57,555 bases of DNA from Ardenticatenia bacterium (GTDB lineage Bacteria; Chloroflexota; Anaerolineae; Ardenticatenales; Ardenticatenaceae): NCBI GenBank assembly GCA_030949995.1, contig JAUZRY010000104.1, forward strand, positions 1 through 57,555, written 5' to 3'. The position numbers and the translations under genes are program-made. The stretch's first letter is position 1, and each line of letters starts with the position of its first letter. A model generated the notes under the pieces. It did not search any database. It saw nothing but the letters and a program-made list of their open reading frames with translations, and was not told the origin of the DNA. This document shows positions 38,717-48,272 of this stretch, one piece after another.

Positions 38717-40290
38717 AGAAGTCTGGATTGCACGTCAAACTGATGCTGACCTCGATGGTCGTGGCCTTGGTGGCCTTGCTCTTGGCCAGCACGGCTGCGG
38801 CTGTCCTCCTCCGCAACCAACAGGTCCGCGCGGCCGAACGTTCCCTTGCCCTCTTAGCCCAGAATGTGGCAGCCCGGTACCGGCTGGTCGTGCGGGAGGG
38901 CGAGAACCCCAATCAACTCCTGCGCCGGTTTGCCGCCCAAGAAGGGATCCGGTTCCTCGTTGTCGGCCCCCAAGGCTCCATCCTGCATGACAGCGAGGAC
39001 CGCTTGGTCGGTGAGCGGATCCCGGATGTGGAACGTCTGCTCGGCCGGCCACAGGGGCGGGACGGCCAAGGCCAATTTCGCACAGTACGCCTGCAGGTGG
39101 GAGGAGAAGACCTTCTCGTGGCACCCTTGCCCGTGCCCCCCGGCCTGCGTCCCCAAGTGAGCGGTGAGCTGGCGCTCATCCTGCTGGCCGTGCCGACCGC
39201 GTCGTTGTTGAGTACGTGGGTTCAGCTCCTCCCGCCATTGGTCGTGGTAGCCCTGCTCGCCTTGGGCGTGGCGGCTGGTGTGGCCTGGTATATGGCACGG
39301 CGTATCAGCCGGCCGTTGGTGGAGATGACTGAGGCCGCACGCCGCATGGCCAAGGGGGACTACGACATCCGCGTGACTGTGGAGGACGGCGATGAGCTGG
39401 CCGATTTGTGTGAGGCCTTCAATACCATGGCCGAGGAAACGAAGGTTGCCCGCCACACCCAGCGCAACTTTCTGGCCAGTGTGAGCCATGATCTGCGCAC
39501 CCCCCTGACGAGCATTCAGGGCTTCTCCCAAGCGCTGATTGACGGCACTGTGCGCACGGCGGAACAGCGCCAGCGGGTTGCTCAAATTATTCACGACGAG
39601 GCCAGCCGGCTGGCGCGCTTGGTACAACATTTGCTCGACCTAGCTCGCATCGAGTCCGGCCGGTTCGCCATGGCCCATGAGGAGGTGGACCTGAACGCTA
39701 TGCTTGCTCAGGTCCAAGAGCGGTACACGGCCTTGGCCGAAGCCCAAGGCGTAAATTTCGTGGTGCGCCGGCCGAGAAAATCTCTCCCCATGATTGGGGA
39801 CGCCGCCCGGCTGGAACAAGTCCTGACCAACTTGCTCGATAACGCCTTCCACTACGCGCGCATGGGCAACTCTGGCCAGCCCAAAGTCCAGCTTATCGGC
39901 AAATTGGGCGGGGTGCGCGGTGTGGGCTCAGCCCAAGGCGGTGGCGAGTTGGGGCGATGGTGGATCGAGGTGATCGTGAAGGACAACGGCCCGGGCATCA
40001 GCGCCGAGGATTTGCCCCACATCTTCGATCGCTTCTACCGGGGCGATATTTCCCATCCCTCGGGGAGCGTTGGGCTCGGCTTGGCCATTACCCGTGAGAT
40101 CGTCCAAGCGCACGGCGGCGAGATCCTGGTGGAAAGCGGAGAACACGGCACGACCTTCACCGTGCGCCTGCCCATGAACTTGGGGCACGAGGCCACCGGG
40201 CGGGCGGCTCTGTTGCGGATGGGCTTGACCCAATCGACACCGCCTAAGCCCAACGGCCAGCGGCGCGGGCCAAGCACGAAGGCCAAGTAG
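38713..40290 (+). CDS. Sensor histidine kinase
   Basis: Membrane kinase of 525 residues. An N-terminal helix (about 10-32) and a second near 155-195 bracket an extracytoplasmic sensor of about 125 residues. HAMP follows (RRISRPLVEMTEAARRMAKG, YDIRV). The HisKA phosphoacceptor is H259 in SVSHDLRTPLTSIQGFSQAL. The ATPase domain has the N box LTNLLDNAFHYA, G1 VKDNGPGIS, F box IFDRFYRGD and G2 GSVGLGLAITREIVQAHGG. A glycine-rich insertion (KLGGVRGVGSAQGGGELG) sits between the N and G1 boxes, longer than usual. Cognate regulator is the overlapping upstream gene. Confidence 0.93.
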   Translation: MKKSGLHVKLMLTSMVVALVALLLASTAAAVLLRNQQVRAAERSLALLAQNVAARYRLVVREGENPNQLLRRFAAQEGIRFLVVGPQGSILHDSEDRLVGERIPDVERLLGRPQGRDGQGQFRTVRLQVGGEDLLVAPLPVPPGLRPQVSGELALILLAVPTASLLSTWVQLLPPLVVVALLALGVAAGVAWYMARRISRPLVEMTEAARRMAKGDYDIRVTVEDGDELADLCEAFNTMAEETKVARHTQRNFLASVSHDLRTPLTSIQGFSQALIDGTVRTAEQRQRVAQIIHDEASRLARLVQHLLDLARIESGRFAMAHEEVDLNAMLAQVQERYTALAEAQGVNFVVRRPRKSLPMIGDAARLEQVLTNLLDNAFHYARMGNSGQPKVQLIGKLGGVRGVGSAQGGGELGRWWIEVIVKDNGPGISAEDLPHIFDRFYRGDISHPSGSVGLGLAITREIVQAHGGEILVESGEHGTTFTVRLPMNLGHEATGRAALLRMGLTQSTPPKPNGQRRGPSTKAK

Positions 40291-40304
40291 CGCGAGGGGA
40301 AGAT

Positions 40305-40883
40305 TTACCCAAACAACCGCTTCCACCACGGCTTGTGTCGTTCCAACTCCCGCCGGAGGGCGTTCAACTGCTCCTTCAAGCTCAGCCGCTGGTTCCAGTC
40401 TTCCTCTTTCAAGCGGGCAACTTCCCGCTCCAGCACGCGGAGACGTTTGCGCAGGCGGGCGTTCTCCTCTTTTAAGGCGATGTTGTCCTGCACGATCAGG
40501 CCGAGAAGGTCCCGCATGGCCAATTGGGTGCTGAGGAGAGTCTGCTGGTTCTCGTCGAGGTGTTCGAGCAGGTGGACAATGGCTACCGACGTGGTGCCAT
40601 TGGGATCGGAGACAGCCGTTTCGTCGTCCTCAGCGCGGGCAAGCACAAATCCTTCCTCCACCTCTTCGTCGTGCCGCCATTGCAGATGACGTTCAATCTC
40701 CTCCGCCTCCACACCCCTGGCGTGGAGTTCCCGAATCCGGCGCAGGATGGCCACGTCCTCGTCACTGTAACGGTGGGCCTGCGTGGCTGCTTGGCTCAAG
40801 AACGGGGCAAAGCGCTCCGTCCATTGCCTTATGGTCTGAGGGGAGATGTCCAGCTCCACCGAGACTTGTCCAATGCGCTTCAT
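40305..40883 (-). CDS. MerR-like regulator with C-terminal coiled coil
   Basis: 192 residues. The N-terminal MerR-type winged helix reads MKRIGQVSVELDISPQTIRQ, WTERFAPFL and HRYSDEDVAILRRIRELHAR. A middle acidic linker leads to a long coiled coil (IALKEENARLRKRLRVLERE onward) and a basic tail ending PWWKRLFG. This resembles the MerR proteins that control chromosome or envelope functions rather than the metal-sensing ones, since no ligand cysteines are present. Its ATG overlaps the stop of the DUF1232 gene upstream. It is convergent with the histidine kinase, 14 bases away. Confidence 0.75.
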   Translation of the reverse strand: MKRIGQVSVELDISPQTIRQWTERFAPFLSQAATQAHRYSDEDVAILRRIRELHARGVEAEEIERHLQWRHDEEVEEGFVLARAEDDETAVSDPNGTTSVAIVHLLEHLDENQQTLLSTQLAMRDLLGLIVQDNIALKEENARLRKRLRVLEREVARLKEEDWNQRLSLKEQLNALRRELERHKPWWKRLFG

Positions 40884-41243
40884 GGGCGCTTTGACTCCTC
40901 GTCAACGTAGCGCCATTCCCCGTCGATGACCTCTCCCTGATGGCCTTGGGGCCAAGCCGGCGCACGTCCACCCTGATGGCGAGTCACCAGCTCAGCAGGG
41001 CAGAGCCGAATGAAAGAGCTGGAGGGCGGAGAGGAGAATGGCCAAGTCGTCTGCCTGCCCCGCCAGGGGAACCAAGTCGGGCACGATGTCAACGGGCAGA
41101 AAAGTGTAGAGCACTGCAGCAATGGGAATGAGCTTGAGCACGGGGGACACATGGCGGTCCCGGAACAGCCGCCAGGCCAAGCGCGCGGTGCTCCACAGTT
41201 CCCACGGGTGAGGAGCGCGTTTTGGATCTCTCCTGGGGGCCAT
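40880..41243 (-). CDS. DUF1232 (YkvA-like) membrane protein, frameshifted
   Basis: About 120 residues. The DUF1232 core is clear: LAWRLFRDRHVSPVLKLIPI, AAVLYTFLPVDIVPDLVPLA and GQADDLAILLSALQLF. Without correction the frame stops at 40992 (HSALPC). Dropping one T from the TTT near 41005 continues IRLCPAELVTRHQGG to a TGA at 40880-40882 that overlaps the MerR start as ATGA, strong evidence that the longer form is real. ATG 41243 has GGGAGG upstream. YkvA proteins are associated with the envelope, but a biochemical role is not known. Confidence 0.7.
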
Positions 41244-41436
41244 GCCGAATCCCTCCCGGTGTTTGAGGGCCATTCCGCGTGTGCTGTTCCCATTGTAGCA
41301 CAGGGACGAGAGCCGGGCAACGCCCTTCGCGAGGAGCGAGTGCCGGTTCTGTTGGACGTCGGGCGTCTTTGCGCTATACTTCCTTGCGCTGACAGGTGAG
41401 GACAGTGGTGCTGGGCATTGGCCGGAGGGAAGCCAC

Positions 41437-41917
41437 ATGTCAGGAAAGTGGAGTGAGCAGGTCGAGGAGGCCATCCGGCGAGCTGCCGAGGCCGGTGAGT
41501 TCGACCACCTCTCCGGAGCAGGCCGCCCCGCTGCCGCCCGATCACGGCGATTACTACGCGGGCGAGCACGATTTGGCATATCGCCTGTTGGCCAACGCTG
41601 GCCTCGCGCCCGATTTTCTGCTCTTGCGGCGGGAGATCCTGTCCGAATTGGCCCAAACCCGTGCGTTCATTCGGGCAGCCGTGCGCCGCCGACAGCGTCT
41701 GTTGGAACAACTGGGACGTGCACCCCTCCACGAGATCCCGCGCCTGCACCGTGAGGCGTGGGATGGCTGGTACGCCAGCGTGAGCACCTTTCGCGAGCAG
41801 GTGGAGGCCATCAACGTCAAGATCCAAATCTTCAACCTCAAGAACAAAATCCCCAACCTCTACCATCCTCCGGTGAACGCCGACGACGAGATCCGCCAGG
41901 CCGAGGCCGAAGCATGA
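41437..41917 (+). CDS. DUF1992 (DnaJC28-like) protein, frameshifted
   Basis: About 160 residues. The first frame (MSGKWSEQVEEAIRRAAEAG, EFDHLSGAGRP) continues in a second (LPPDHGDYYAGEHDLAYRLL, ANAGLAPDFLLLRREI) if one C is removed from the run at 41525-41530. EFDxLxGxGxPL and LAYRxLxNAGxxPxxLxLRxEI are the DUF1992 hallmarks. The C-terminal half is helical and ends IPNLYHPPVNADDEIRQAEA. The stop overlaps the next ATG, coupling it to the ABC ATPase. Molecular function is not known. Confidence 0.75.
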
Positions 41918-42685
41918 ACACACACGACGACAACGTGGTGCTGGCCGCCCACCAGGTCAGCAAAGTCTATCAGATGGGCGTTGTGACCGTCCCACGCGCT
42001 GCACCGCGTGGATTTTCGCGTGCGCCGGGGCGAGTTCGTGGCCGTGATGGGGCCCAGTGGCTCCGGGAAGAGCACACTGCTCTACCTCTTGGGTGGCCTC
42101 GATCGCCCCACCGACGGTGACATCGTCCTCGACGGTCACTCCCTTTCTCGCCTTGACGATGATGAGATCACGTTGTTGCGCCGGCGGCGGGTGGGGTTTA
42201 TCTTTCAGTTCTTCAACTTGGTGCCCACTCTCACGGCCGAGGAGAACGTGGTCTTGCCCTTGCTCATCGACGGCCAGGATGTGCGCCGTCACGTCGACCG
42301 GGTCACAGCACTGTTGGAACTGGTGGGCCTGGCCGACCGGCGAGACCACAAGCCCGATCAGCTCTCGGGCGGGCAACAGCAACGGGTTTCCATTGCCCGT
42401 GCCCTCGTCATGGAGCCGGCCATTCTCCTGGCCGACGAGCCCACCGGCAACTTGGACAGCAAATCCGGCACCGGCATCCTGGAACTCATGCGCCGCTCGT
42501 GCGACGAACTGGGCCAGACCATTGTCATGGTGACCCACGATCCCAAGGCGGCCGGCTACGCCGACCGGGTGGTGTTTCTCAAGGACGGGCGCATTGTGGA
42601 CGAGCTGCGCGGTGACGCTGCTGGGGACACGAGGTTGATTCTGCGCCGTTTCGCGGCTTTGGAGGAAGGCGATGTCCTTGGTTGA
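41914..42685 (+). CDS. MacB/LolD-type ABC transporter ATPase, frameshifted
   Basis: About 256 residues. The ATG at 41914 opens [26 protein letters not shown], and after removal of one C near 41993 continues [20 protein letters not shown]. Walker A is [12 protein letters not shown]-loop [17 protein letters not shown], signature [15 protein letters not shown], Walker [14 protein letters not shown] and switch H VMVTHDP. These are the LolD/MacB class hallmarks. Its 3' end overlaps the FtsX permease by 14 bases, and the HlyD-type adaptor follows, so the three genes encode one mechanotransmission-type exporter. Confidence 0.87.
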
Positions 42686-45338
42686 CACACGGGAATTGAC
42701 CACGGCTGCGCCGGCCAACGTGTCCAGTCCAAGGCGCCTTGGCCTCACCTCGTTTTACGACTTGGCCCTGAGGAACATGAGCATACGCCTTGTGCGCACT
42801 CTTCTCACGGCCTTGGGCATTGTGATCGGCGTGGCCGTTATCCTGGCCGTGGATGTCACCAATGCCACCACGTTGGCCTCCATCCGCAACCTTTTCGACG
42901 AGACGTCGGGAAGGGCGAGTTTGCTCGTTGAGCCGGCTGCCACCGGCAGCCAAGGGTTTGACGAACGGGTGGTTGAGACCTTGCGACGGCTAGATGGCGT
43001 TGTGGCCGCTGCGCCCATGATCTCTGTTCGTGCTGCTTTGGCCTCGGGCTCCGCCAGAAATGCCTTGCATGCCTTTGACACGGACATCTCCGTGCCCCTG
43101 CGCGTGGTGGGCGTGGACCCCTCAACAGACCCCCAAGTTCACATTTACCGCTTGCTCGACGGGCGCCTGCTCCGCCCCGATGACAGCCGCGTCGTGGTGC
43201 TCACCTCGTCTTTGGCCGATGACTTGGAACGCGGTGTGGGCGACGAGGTGGAGATCATCACTCCTGATGGCACGGCTGCGTTGGAGATTGTGGGCATCAT
43301 TGATAAGGAGGGCATCGGCCGCACGAATGACGGCCGTGTGCTCATTGTCCCCCTGAGCACCGCCCAAGATCTCTTCTTCATGCGCAGCCAACTCACCCAG
43401 ATTGACGTGATGGTGGCGCAGGAGATTGCTGAGGACCCGGGGCGCCTGGAGCGCCTCAAAGTTCAGATGGACGCCCGCCTGCCCCGGGATGTTAACGTGA
43501 GTTACCCGGCGGCCCGTGGCAAGCTCATCAGCCAGATGCTCAGAACGTACCAGCTTGGGTTGAGTTTCTTCGGGGCCGTGGCCATCTTCGTGGGCGGCTT
43601 CTTGATCTACAACACTTTTTCCATGACCGTATTGGAGCGCACCCGTGAGATCGGGATGTTGCGCTCCATCGGCGCCACACGCCGCCAAATCGTGGGGCTT
43701 ATTCTGGCCGAGAGCCTGGTGTTGGCTCTGGTGGGTTCGCTCCTGGGCGTAGCAAGTGGCTTGGGATTAGCCCGTGGGCTCATTCAGACCATGACTGGCC
43801 TGTTGGGCACGGAGTTGGAGACCTTTGCCCTCTCGCCTTTTAGCCTGATCAAGAGCGTGGCTGTGGGCGTGGGGGTGACTTTGGCCTCCTCCCTCGTGCC
43901 GGCGTTCCAGGCTGGCCGGGTGGTGCCTTTGGAGGCGTTGCGCGTCTACGGACAGAGGGCTCGGGATGGGGTGTGGCCCAAGTGGGTGCACGGGTTTGGG
44001 TTTGTGCTCTTCGTGGGGTGTGTGTTCCTCTTCTTCTTCCTCGAGGCTCTCATTCCGCCAGCTCTGAAAGTTCAAGTGGGCATCACGAGTGTCTTTGGCT
44101 TGCTGTTGGGAGCTGCCCTGCTCGTACCACCCGTGCTTGGCCTTGTGGAGCCGGCAATGCGCCGTGGGCTCGCCTTGTTCTACGGCCCAGAGGGCCAATT
44201 GGGAAGTCGCAATGTGGAACGTTCGCCCCTGCGCACAGCCCTCACCGTGGCGGCCCTCATGGTGGGGGTCACCATGATTATTGCGCTGGGCGAAATGAGC
44301 AACAGCTTTCGCCAGGACATCTTGGCCTGGGTGGAGACGGCCATCGGCGGGGACCTTTACGTGCGCAGCACGACACCCATGCGTCCGGAGCTGGGCCGCC
44401 GGCTCCTCGCCGTCTCAGGGGTCAAGGCTGTCTCGCCCGTGAACTTCTTCCGCGTGCGCACGTGGGTGCCCGGTGACGATGAGCCGAACACCGTGGTGGG
44501 CATCGCCATCGATCCGGCCACCTACCTCCAAGTGGCCAGCTTCAAATTTGCCGACCGGCAAGTTGATGTGGCCGCCCGCGTGCAGGAGCTCGCCGAACAG
44601 GATGCCCTCTTCATCTCCACCACCTTGGCCGACCGGTATAACCTCAGAGCGGGAGACACCATTGTACTGGAGACACGACGTGGCCGCCGGAGCTTCCGGG
44701 TGGCCGCCGTTAGTGTGGATTTCACCGCCCAAGGCAACACGGTGACCATCTCCCGGCGCACCCTCTACCGCTACTTTGGCGAACGCCGTGTCACGTCTTT
44801 TACCGTCGACGTGCTCCCCGACGCCGATCCGGAGGCCGTCCGCCAGGCCATCGAGGACCGCTTTGGCAAAGGAGGGCGCATCACTGTGGAATCAAGCCAA
44901 GAGTTCCGGGAACGGATCATTCGTCTGATGAACCAGAGCTTTGCCCTCTTGAACACCCTCGTGGCCATAGCTGTTCTGATCTCCTCCTTTGGGCTGATCA
45001 ACACCTTGCTGATGAACATTTTCGAGCGCACGCGCGAGATCGGCATGTTGCGCAGCTTGGGCGCCACGCGTGGCCAGATTGTGAAGATGGTCCTGGCTGA
45101 AAGCGCCACGATGGGGGTCGCCGGCGGCCTCTTGGGGTTGGCATTGGGGCTCCTGCTGGCCCGTTTCATGGTTCAAGGGCTGAACGTCGCCGGTGGCTAC
45201 CGCTTGGTGTATCATTTCACCCCGCTGCCCGTGCTCATGGGGCTTGCCCTGGCTTTAGTGATCTCCCAAGTGGCGGCCCTCTACCCTGCCCGCAGGGCTG
45301 CCGGCGTCAACGTGGTCGAGGCCATCAAACACGAATAG
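42672..45338 (+). CDS. FtsX/MacB-family ABC permease, duplicated form
   Basis: Large permease of 888 residues. Each half has a MacB-type extracytoplasmic domain followed by a three-helix FtsX domain. In the first half, LRNMSIRLVRTLLTALGIVI precedes the periplasmic part and TREIGMLRSIGATRRQIVGL marks the FtsX region. In the second half, SRNVERSPLRTALTVAALMV and TREIGMLRSLGATRGQIVKM repeat the pattern. Two such halves in one chain let a single protein pair with the ATPase dimer. The protein ends ALYPARRAAGVNVVEAIKHE. The substrate is unknown: lipoproteins, peptides or macrolides are possible. Confidence 0.9.
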   Translation: MSLVDTRELTTAAPANVSSPRRLGLTSFYDLALRNMSIRLVRTLLTALGIVIGVAVILAVDVTNATTLASIRNLFDETSGRASLLVEPAATGSQGFDERVVETLRRLDGVVAAAPMISVRAALASGSARNALHAFDTDISVPLRVVGVDPSTDPQVHIYRLLDGRLLRPDDSRVVVLTSSLADDLERGVGDEVEIITPDGTAALEIVGIIDKEGIGRTNDGRVLIVPLSTAQDLFFMRSQLTQIDVMVAQEIAEDPGRLERLKVQMDARLPRDVNVSYPAARGKLISQMLRTYQLGLSFFGAVAIFVGGFLIYNTFSMTVLERTREIGMLRSIGATRRQIVGLILAESLVLALVGSLLGVASGLGLARGLIQTMTGLLGTELETFALSPFSLIKSVAVGVGVTLASSLVPAFQAGRVVPLEALRVYGQRARDGVWPKWVHGFGFVLFVGCVFLFFFLEALIPPALKVQVGITSVFGLLLGAALLVPPVLGLVEPAMRRGLALFYGPEGQLGSRNVERSPLRTALTVAALMVGVTMIIALGEMSNSFRQDILAWVETAIGGDLYVRSTTPMRPELGRRLLAVSGVKAVSPVNFFRVRTWVPGDDEPNTVVGIAIDPATYLQVASFKFADRQVDVAARVQELAEQDALFISTTLADRYNLRAGDTIVLETRRGRRSFRVAAVSVDFTAQGNTVTISRRTLYRYFGERRVTSFTVDVLPDADPEAVRQAIEDRFGKGGRITVESSQEFRERIIRLMNQSFALLNTLVAIAVLISSFGLINTLLMNIFERTREIGMLRSLGATRGQIVKMVLAESATMGVAGGLLGLALGLLLARFMVQGLNVAGGYRLVYHFTPLPVLMGLALALVISQVAALYPARRAAGVNVVEAIKHE

Positions 45339-45402
45339 GTGGCAAGGTGGCAACCCGGCACACGTTGCGTTTGCGCCCATCCTGGACCCTTGGAGGAAGA
45401 CG

Positions 45403-46689
45403 ATGACGCTGCGACGCCTGTTTGTCGCCACGGCCTTGCTGCTGGCGGTGGGCCTCGTGGGCCTGTGGTACTGGCAAGGACGCGCGGAAACAGCTTCCCC
45501 CCCTCCTGCAACACCCGTGCCCACGATAGCCGGGGACGTGCCCGACATCGTGACGGCCGAGGGAGTGGTCGTGCCGGCACGCCGGGCTCGTTTGGCATTC
45601 GCCGTCGGGGGGCTTCTGGAGGAGCGCCTGGTGGAGGAGGGCGAGCGTGTAGTGGCCGGGACACCTCTGGCCAACCTCGCGTCCCCCCAGTTTGTGCGCC
45701 GTGTTGAGGAGGCCCAAGCCGCCCTGGCCGTGGCCCGCGCCCAACTTGCCCAAGCAGAAGCGGGTGCCCGGCCGGAGGAGATCGCGGCGGCCGAGGCGGC
45801 CCTGGCAGCGGCTCAGGCCCAACTCGACAGCGCGCGCGCCCAACGTCGCCAGGCCCAAGCCGCCCTGGAAGAGGCGCGCGCACGGCTGCGCCAAGCCGAA
45901 CGGGGGCCCACGGAGGAAGAACGCCGTATCGCCCTGGCCCGCCTGCGACAGGCCCAAGCCGCCCTCAAGCAAGCTCAGGCCGCATATGACCAAGTGGCTC
46001 ACCGGGCCGACATCGCCGCCTTGCCACAGAGCCGTGCCCTGGAAGAGGCCACCCTCGCGGTGGAGATTGCCCGAGCCGAGTACGACCGGTTGCTCAAGGG
46101 CGCTACCGAGGAAGAGCTCGACCAGCTCCGGGCCGCCGTGGGCCGGGCCGAGGCCGGCGTGGAAGCTGCTGCGGCCAGCGTGCGCGCTGCTGAGGCAGCC
46201 GTGGCACAAGCCCAGGCCAGGCTGGAGCAGCTCCGCCAGGGTGCCACTGAGGAGGAATTGGCTGTGTTGCGAAACCGCGTGCGCCAGGCTCAGGTGGCCC
46301 TGGACCAAGCTCGCGCCCTCGTGGGCTTCACGCGCCTTGTGGCCCCCTTTGATGGCACGCTCACCCAGTGGCTCGTCAGGAAGGGGGAGGCCGTCGTACC
46401 CAATCAGCCCGTGGCCCTCTTTGGCGACGTGGAAAGCCTCCAAGTCGAAACCAGTGACTTGGGCGAACTTGATGTGGTGAACGTCCAGGAAGGACAGCCG
46501 GCCGAAGTGACCTTCGACGCTTTACCCGACATACGGGTGCCCGGCCGTGTGCTCGCCGTTCGCCAAGTGGCCGAGGAACAGCGGGGCGAGACTACCTACA
46601 CCGTTCTTGTGGGGCTCGACAGCGTGCCAGAGGGATTGCGTTGGGGCATGACGGCCGTGGTGGACATCTTTGTGAAGGCGTCGCCGTGA
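45403..46689 (+). CDS. HlyD/MacA-type periplasmic adaptor protein
   Basis: Adaptor of 428 residues. N-terminal anchor MTLRRLFVATALLLAVGLVG, then a proline-rich linker, the first lipoyl half (VVPARRARLAFAVGGLLEER), a very Ala/Gln/Glu-rich coiled coil (about residues 90-300, with heptads such as AAVGRAEAGVEAAAASVRAA), the second lipoyl half (LVAPFDGTLTQWLVRKGEAV) and a barrel domain (GQPAEVTFDALPDIRVPGRV). It follows the permease by 64 bases. The long hairpin would suit spanning a thick envelope. It is the expected third partner of the ATPase and permease. Confidence 0.88.
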   Translation: MTLRRLFVATALLLAVGLVGLWYWQGRAETASPPPATPVPTIAGDVPDIVTAEGVVVPARRARLAFAVGGLLEERLVEEGERVVAGTPLANLASPQFVRRVEEAQAALAVARAQLAQAEAGARPEEIAAAEAALAAAQAQLDSARAQRRQAQAALEEARARLRQAERGPTEEERRIALARLRQAQAALKQAQAAYDQVAHRADIAALPQSRALEEATLAVEIARAEYDRLLKGATEEELDQLRAAVGRAEAGVEAAAASVRAAEAAVAQAQARLEQLRQGATEEELAVLRNRVRQAQVALDQARALVGFTRLVAPFDGTLTQWLVRKGEAVVPNQPVALFGDVESLQVETSDLGELDVVNVQEGQPAEVTFDALPDIRVPGRVLAVRQVAEEQRGETTYTVLVGLDSVPEGLRWGMTAVVDIFVKASP

Positions 46690-46721
46690 GGAGGGCAACA
46701 GGCGAGGGCGAGGCCTTGACC

Positions 46722-46994
46722 TCACCCCCACCACAATTTGAGGACAAGTTGGACTCCAAAGATGAGCACGGCCAACACGGTGATGCGCATCAGATCATGG
46801 CGCACGTGGGCGAACTCGTCTTCCACTGATGTGGGAGCAGAGGCGGCAGCCGGCGCAGGTGCAGGGGACGCAGGCTGTTTAGGTTTGGAGGACGCTTTGG
46901 CAGCGTGGGGCGTGGGGCGCGGCGCACCTTTCGGCTGGCTGTAGGGCACTCGCGGCGGCCTCGTTCGGTTGCGGCGCCGCTTCTTTCGGGCCAT
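46722..46994 (-). CDS. Small basic single-helix membrane protein
   Basis: 90 residues with no recognised family. The N-terminus is very basic (MARKKRRRNRTRPPRVPYSQ), the middle is an Ala/Pro/Lys linker, and the C-terminus has one hydrophobic helix (LMRITVLAVLIFGVQLVLKL) ending in two tryptophans. GGAGGGAAACACT precedes ATG 46994. It would sit in the membrane with its basic tail in the cytoplasm. The low-complexity linker makes homology judgement hard, but codon use and ribosome site support a real gene. Confidence 0.6.
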   Translation of the reverse strand: MARKKRRRNRTRPPRVPYSQPKGAPRPTPHAAKASSKPKQPASPAPAPAAASAPTSVEDEFAHVRHDLMRITVLAVLIFGVQLVLKLWWG

Positions 46995-47077
46995 AGTGTT
47001 TCCCTCCTCTGTTGTCCGTTTCACACCCTGAAGCTTCTCCCCCGATCATAAGGGAAACGGGCGAGGCCGCAAGTGGG

Positions 47078-48003
47078 CTAAGACTGGAGCTCGGCCACCA
47101 CCACCAGGCGTTGCGTGTCGATCAAGTAGGGGTAACAAGTGATGAGCGTGGCAATGGGCTCGTTGGTCTGGCGTAACACCTCCACGGCTGTGGGTTCCAC
47201 GATGCGCTTCACGGCCACCACGTAGCGGTACTCGCGGCCGGCCCGATCGTAGATGAAGACTTCATCGCCTTCCTCCAGCTTGTGGAGGTAGCGGAAGATT
47301 TCGCCGTAGATGTCATTGTGGGCCGAGAGAGTACGATGTTGCCGCGCTCACCTGGCTTCGCGGAGGCCAAGTACCACCCCACCCCCTTCTTGAGTGATTC
47401 CCAATCGTCGCCCAGCACAATAGGGGCATCGACATTGATCTTAGGAATGCGGATGCGGGCTGGCAAACGTTGGGCCTCCACCTCGTCGAGCAGAGGTTCT
47501 GGATTCTGCACTGTTGAGGGCACAATGCGGTCGGCGTACAGGGCTGGGTAGATGGGTTGGGTGTCCGCCGGGGGCGGAGGGCGGCCTGGCAGCACACGGG
47601 GAAGGGCCTGCGTGGAGGTATGAGATCCAGGATCTGTCTCCTCAACAGCGCTTGCCATAGCACGAAGGCTTTCGGCGTTCAGCTCCTCCCGTTCGGCCAT
47701 GAAGAGCACCAAGGTGATCACCAGGCCTACTAATGCCAACATCTCCACCAGGAAGAGCACACGGTCTTGCCACGGTGCATTCCGCCGTAGGCCTCGCGCC
47801 CAGCGAGCCCGCTTTCGGCGAGCTCGTCCCATGAAGGCCAAGTCGTCATGTCGGCGCACGTCCGGCGGAGGCGGGGGAGGCACTTCGGCGAAGGTGGTGG
47901 ACTTTCGGCGCAAGCGCCGCTGCCGCTCCTCGCGCCGCTTCAAGAGCACCAAGCGCTCCAGCTCCTCGAGGGAGAGGTCATCAACGCTGCGCTTGTACCG
48001 CAT
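47078..48003 (-). CDS. Sortase (class D/E-like), frameshifted
   Basis: About 308 residues. The N-terminal cytoplasmic part is basic (MRYKRSVDDLSLEELERLVL), then one membrane helix (VLFLVEMLALVGLVITLVLF), a linker and the catalytic domain. The first frame reaches GWYLASAKPGERGNIVLS. A second provides HNDIYGEIFRYLHKLEEGDE with the catalytic His and then TLITCYPYLIDTQRLVVVAE with the catalytic Cys, stopping at 47080-47078. The joint is near 47320-47330, in a CTCTCT stretch. The C(Y)P motif and final Arg fit a sortase. No LPXTG substrate is obvious in this window. ATG 48003 has AAGGGGGA upstream. Confidence 0.78.
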
Positions 48004-48194
48004 GGTTTCCCCCTTCAGAAGATTGACCATGCTGCCGACACTACATCTTTGGGCTTGCTGGGGACGAGTGATCTCTGCTGCCCGCGAATGAAGACATTGT
48101 AGGTCAAAACGCCCATCTTGGCAATGCCTTCGCGGGATCGGCGTACAATGCCGGCGGCCTTCAGGGAGCGTTTAGGAGAGCAACGTTGTTCGAA

Positions 48195-48223
48195 TTGTCC
48201 CACGGTAGCAGATAGTCTATCAT
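48195..48223 (+). promoter_or_regulatory. Possible promoter of the ECF sigma gene
   Basis: TTGTCC (48195-48200), 17 bases, TATCAT (48218-48223), 49 bases before the GTG start. Confidence 0.4.
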
Positions 48224-48272
48224 TGGAAACGCGTGATTGCGTGGGATTGTCTGGACCCTAGCAGGAGCACCC

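Noticed and set aside
45325-46443. 372-codon frame antisense to the HlyD-type gene
   Set aside because: Reflects the repetitive Ala/Gln coiled-coil codons; no start context or motifs.
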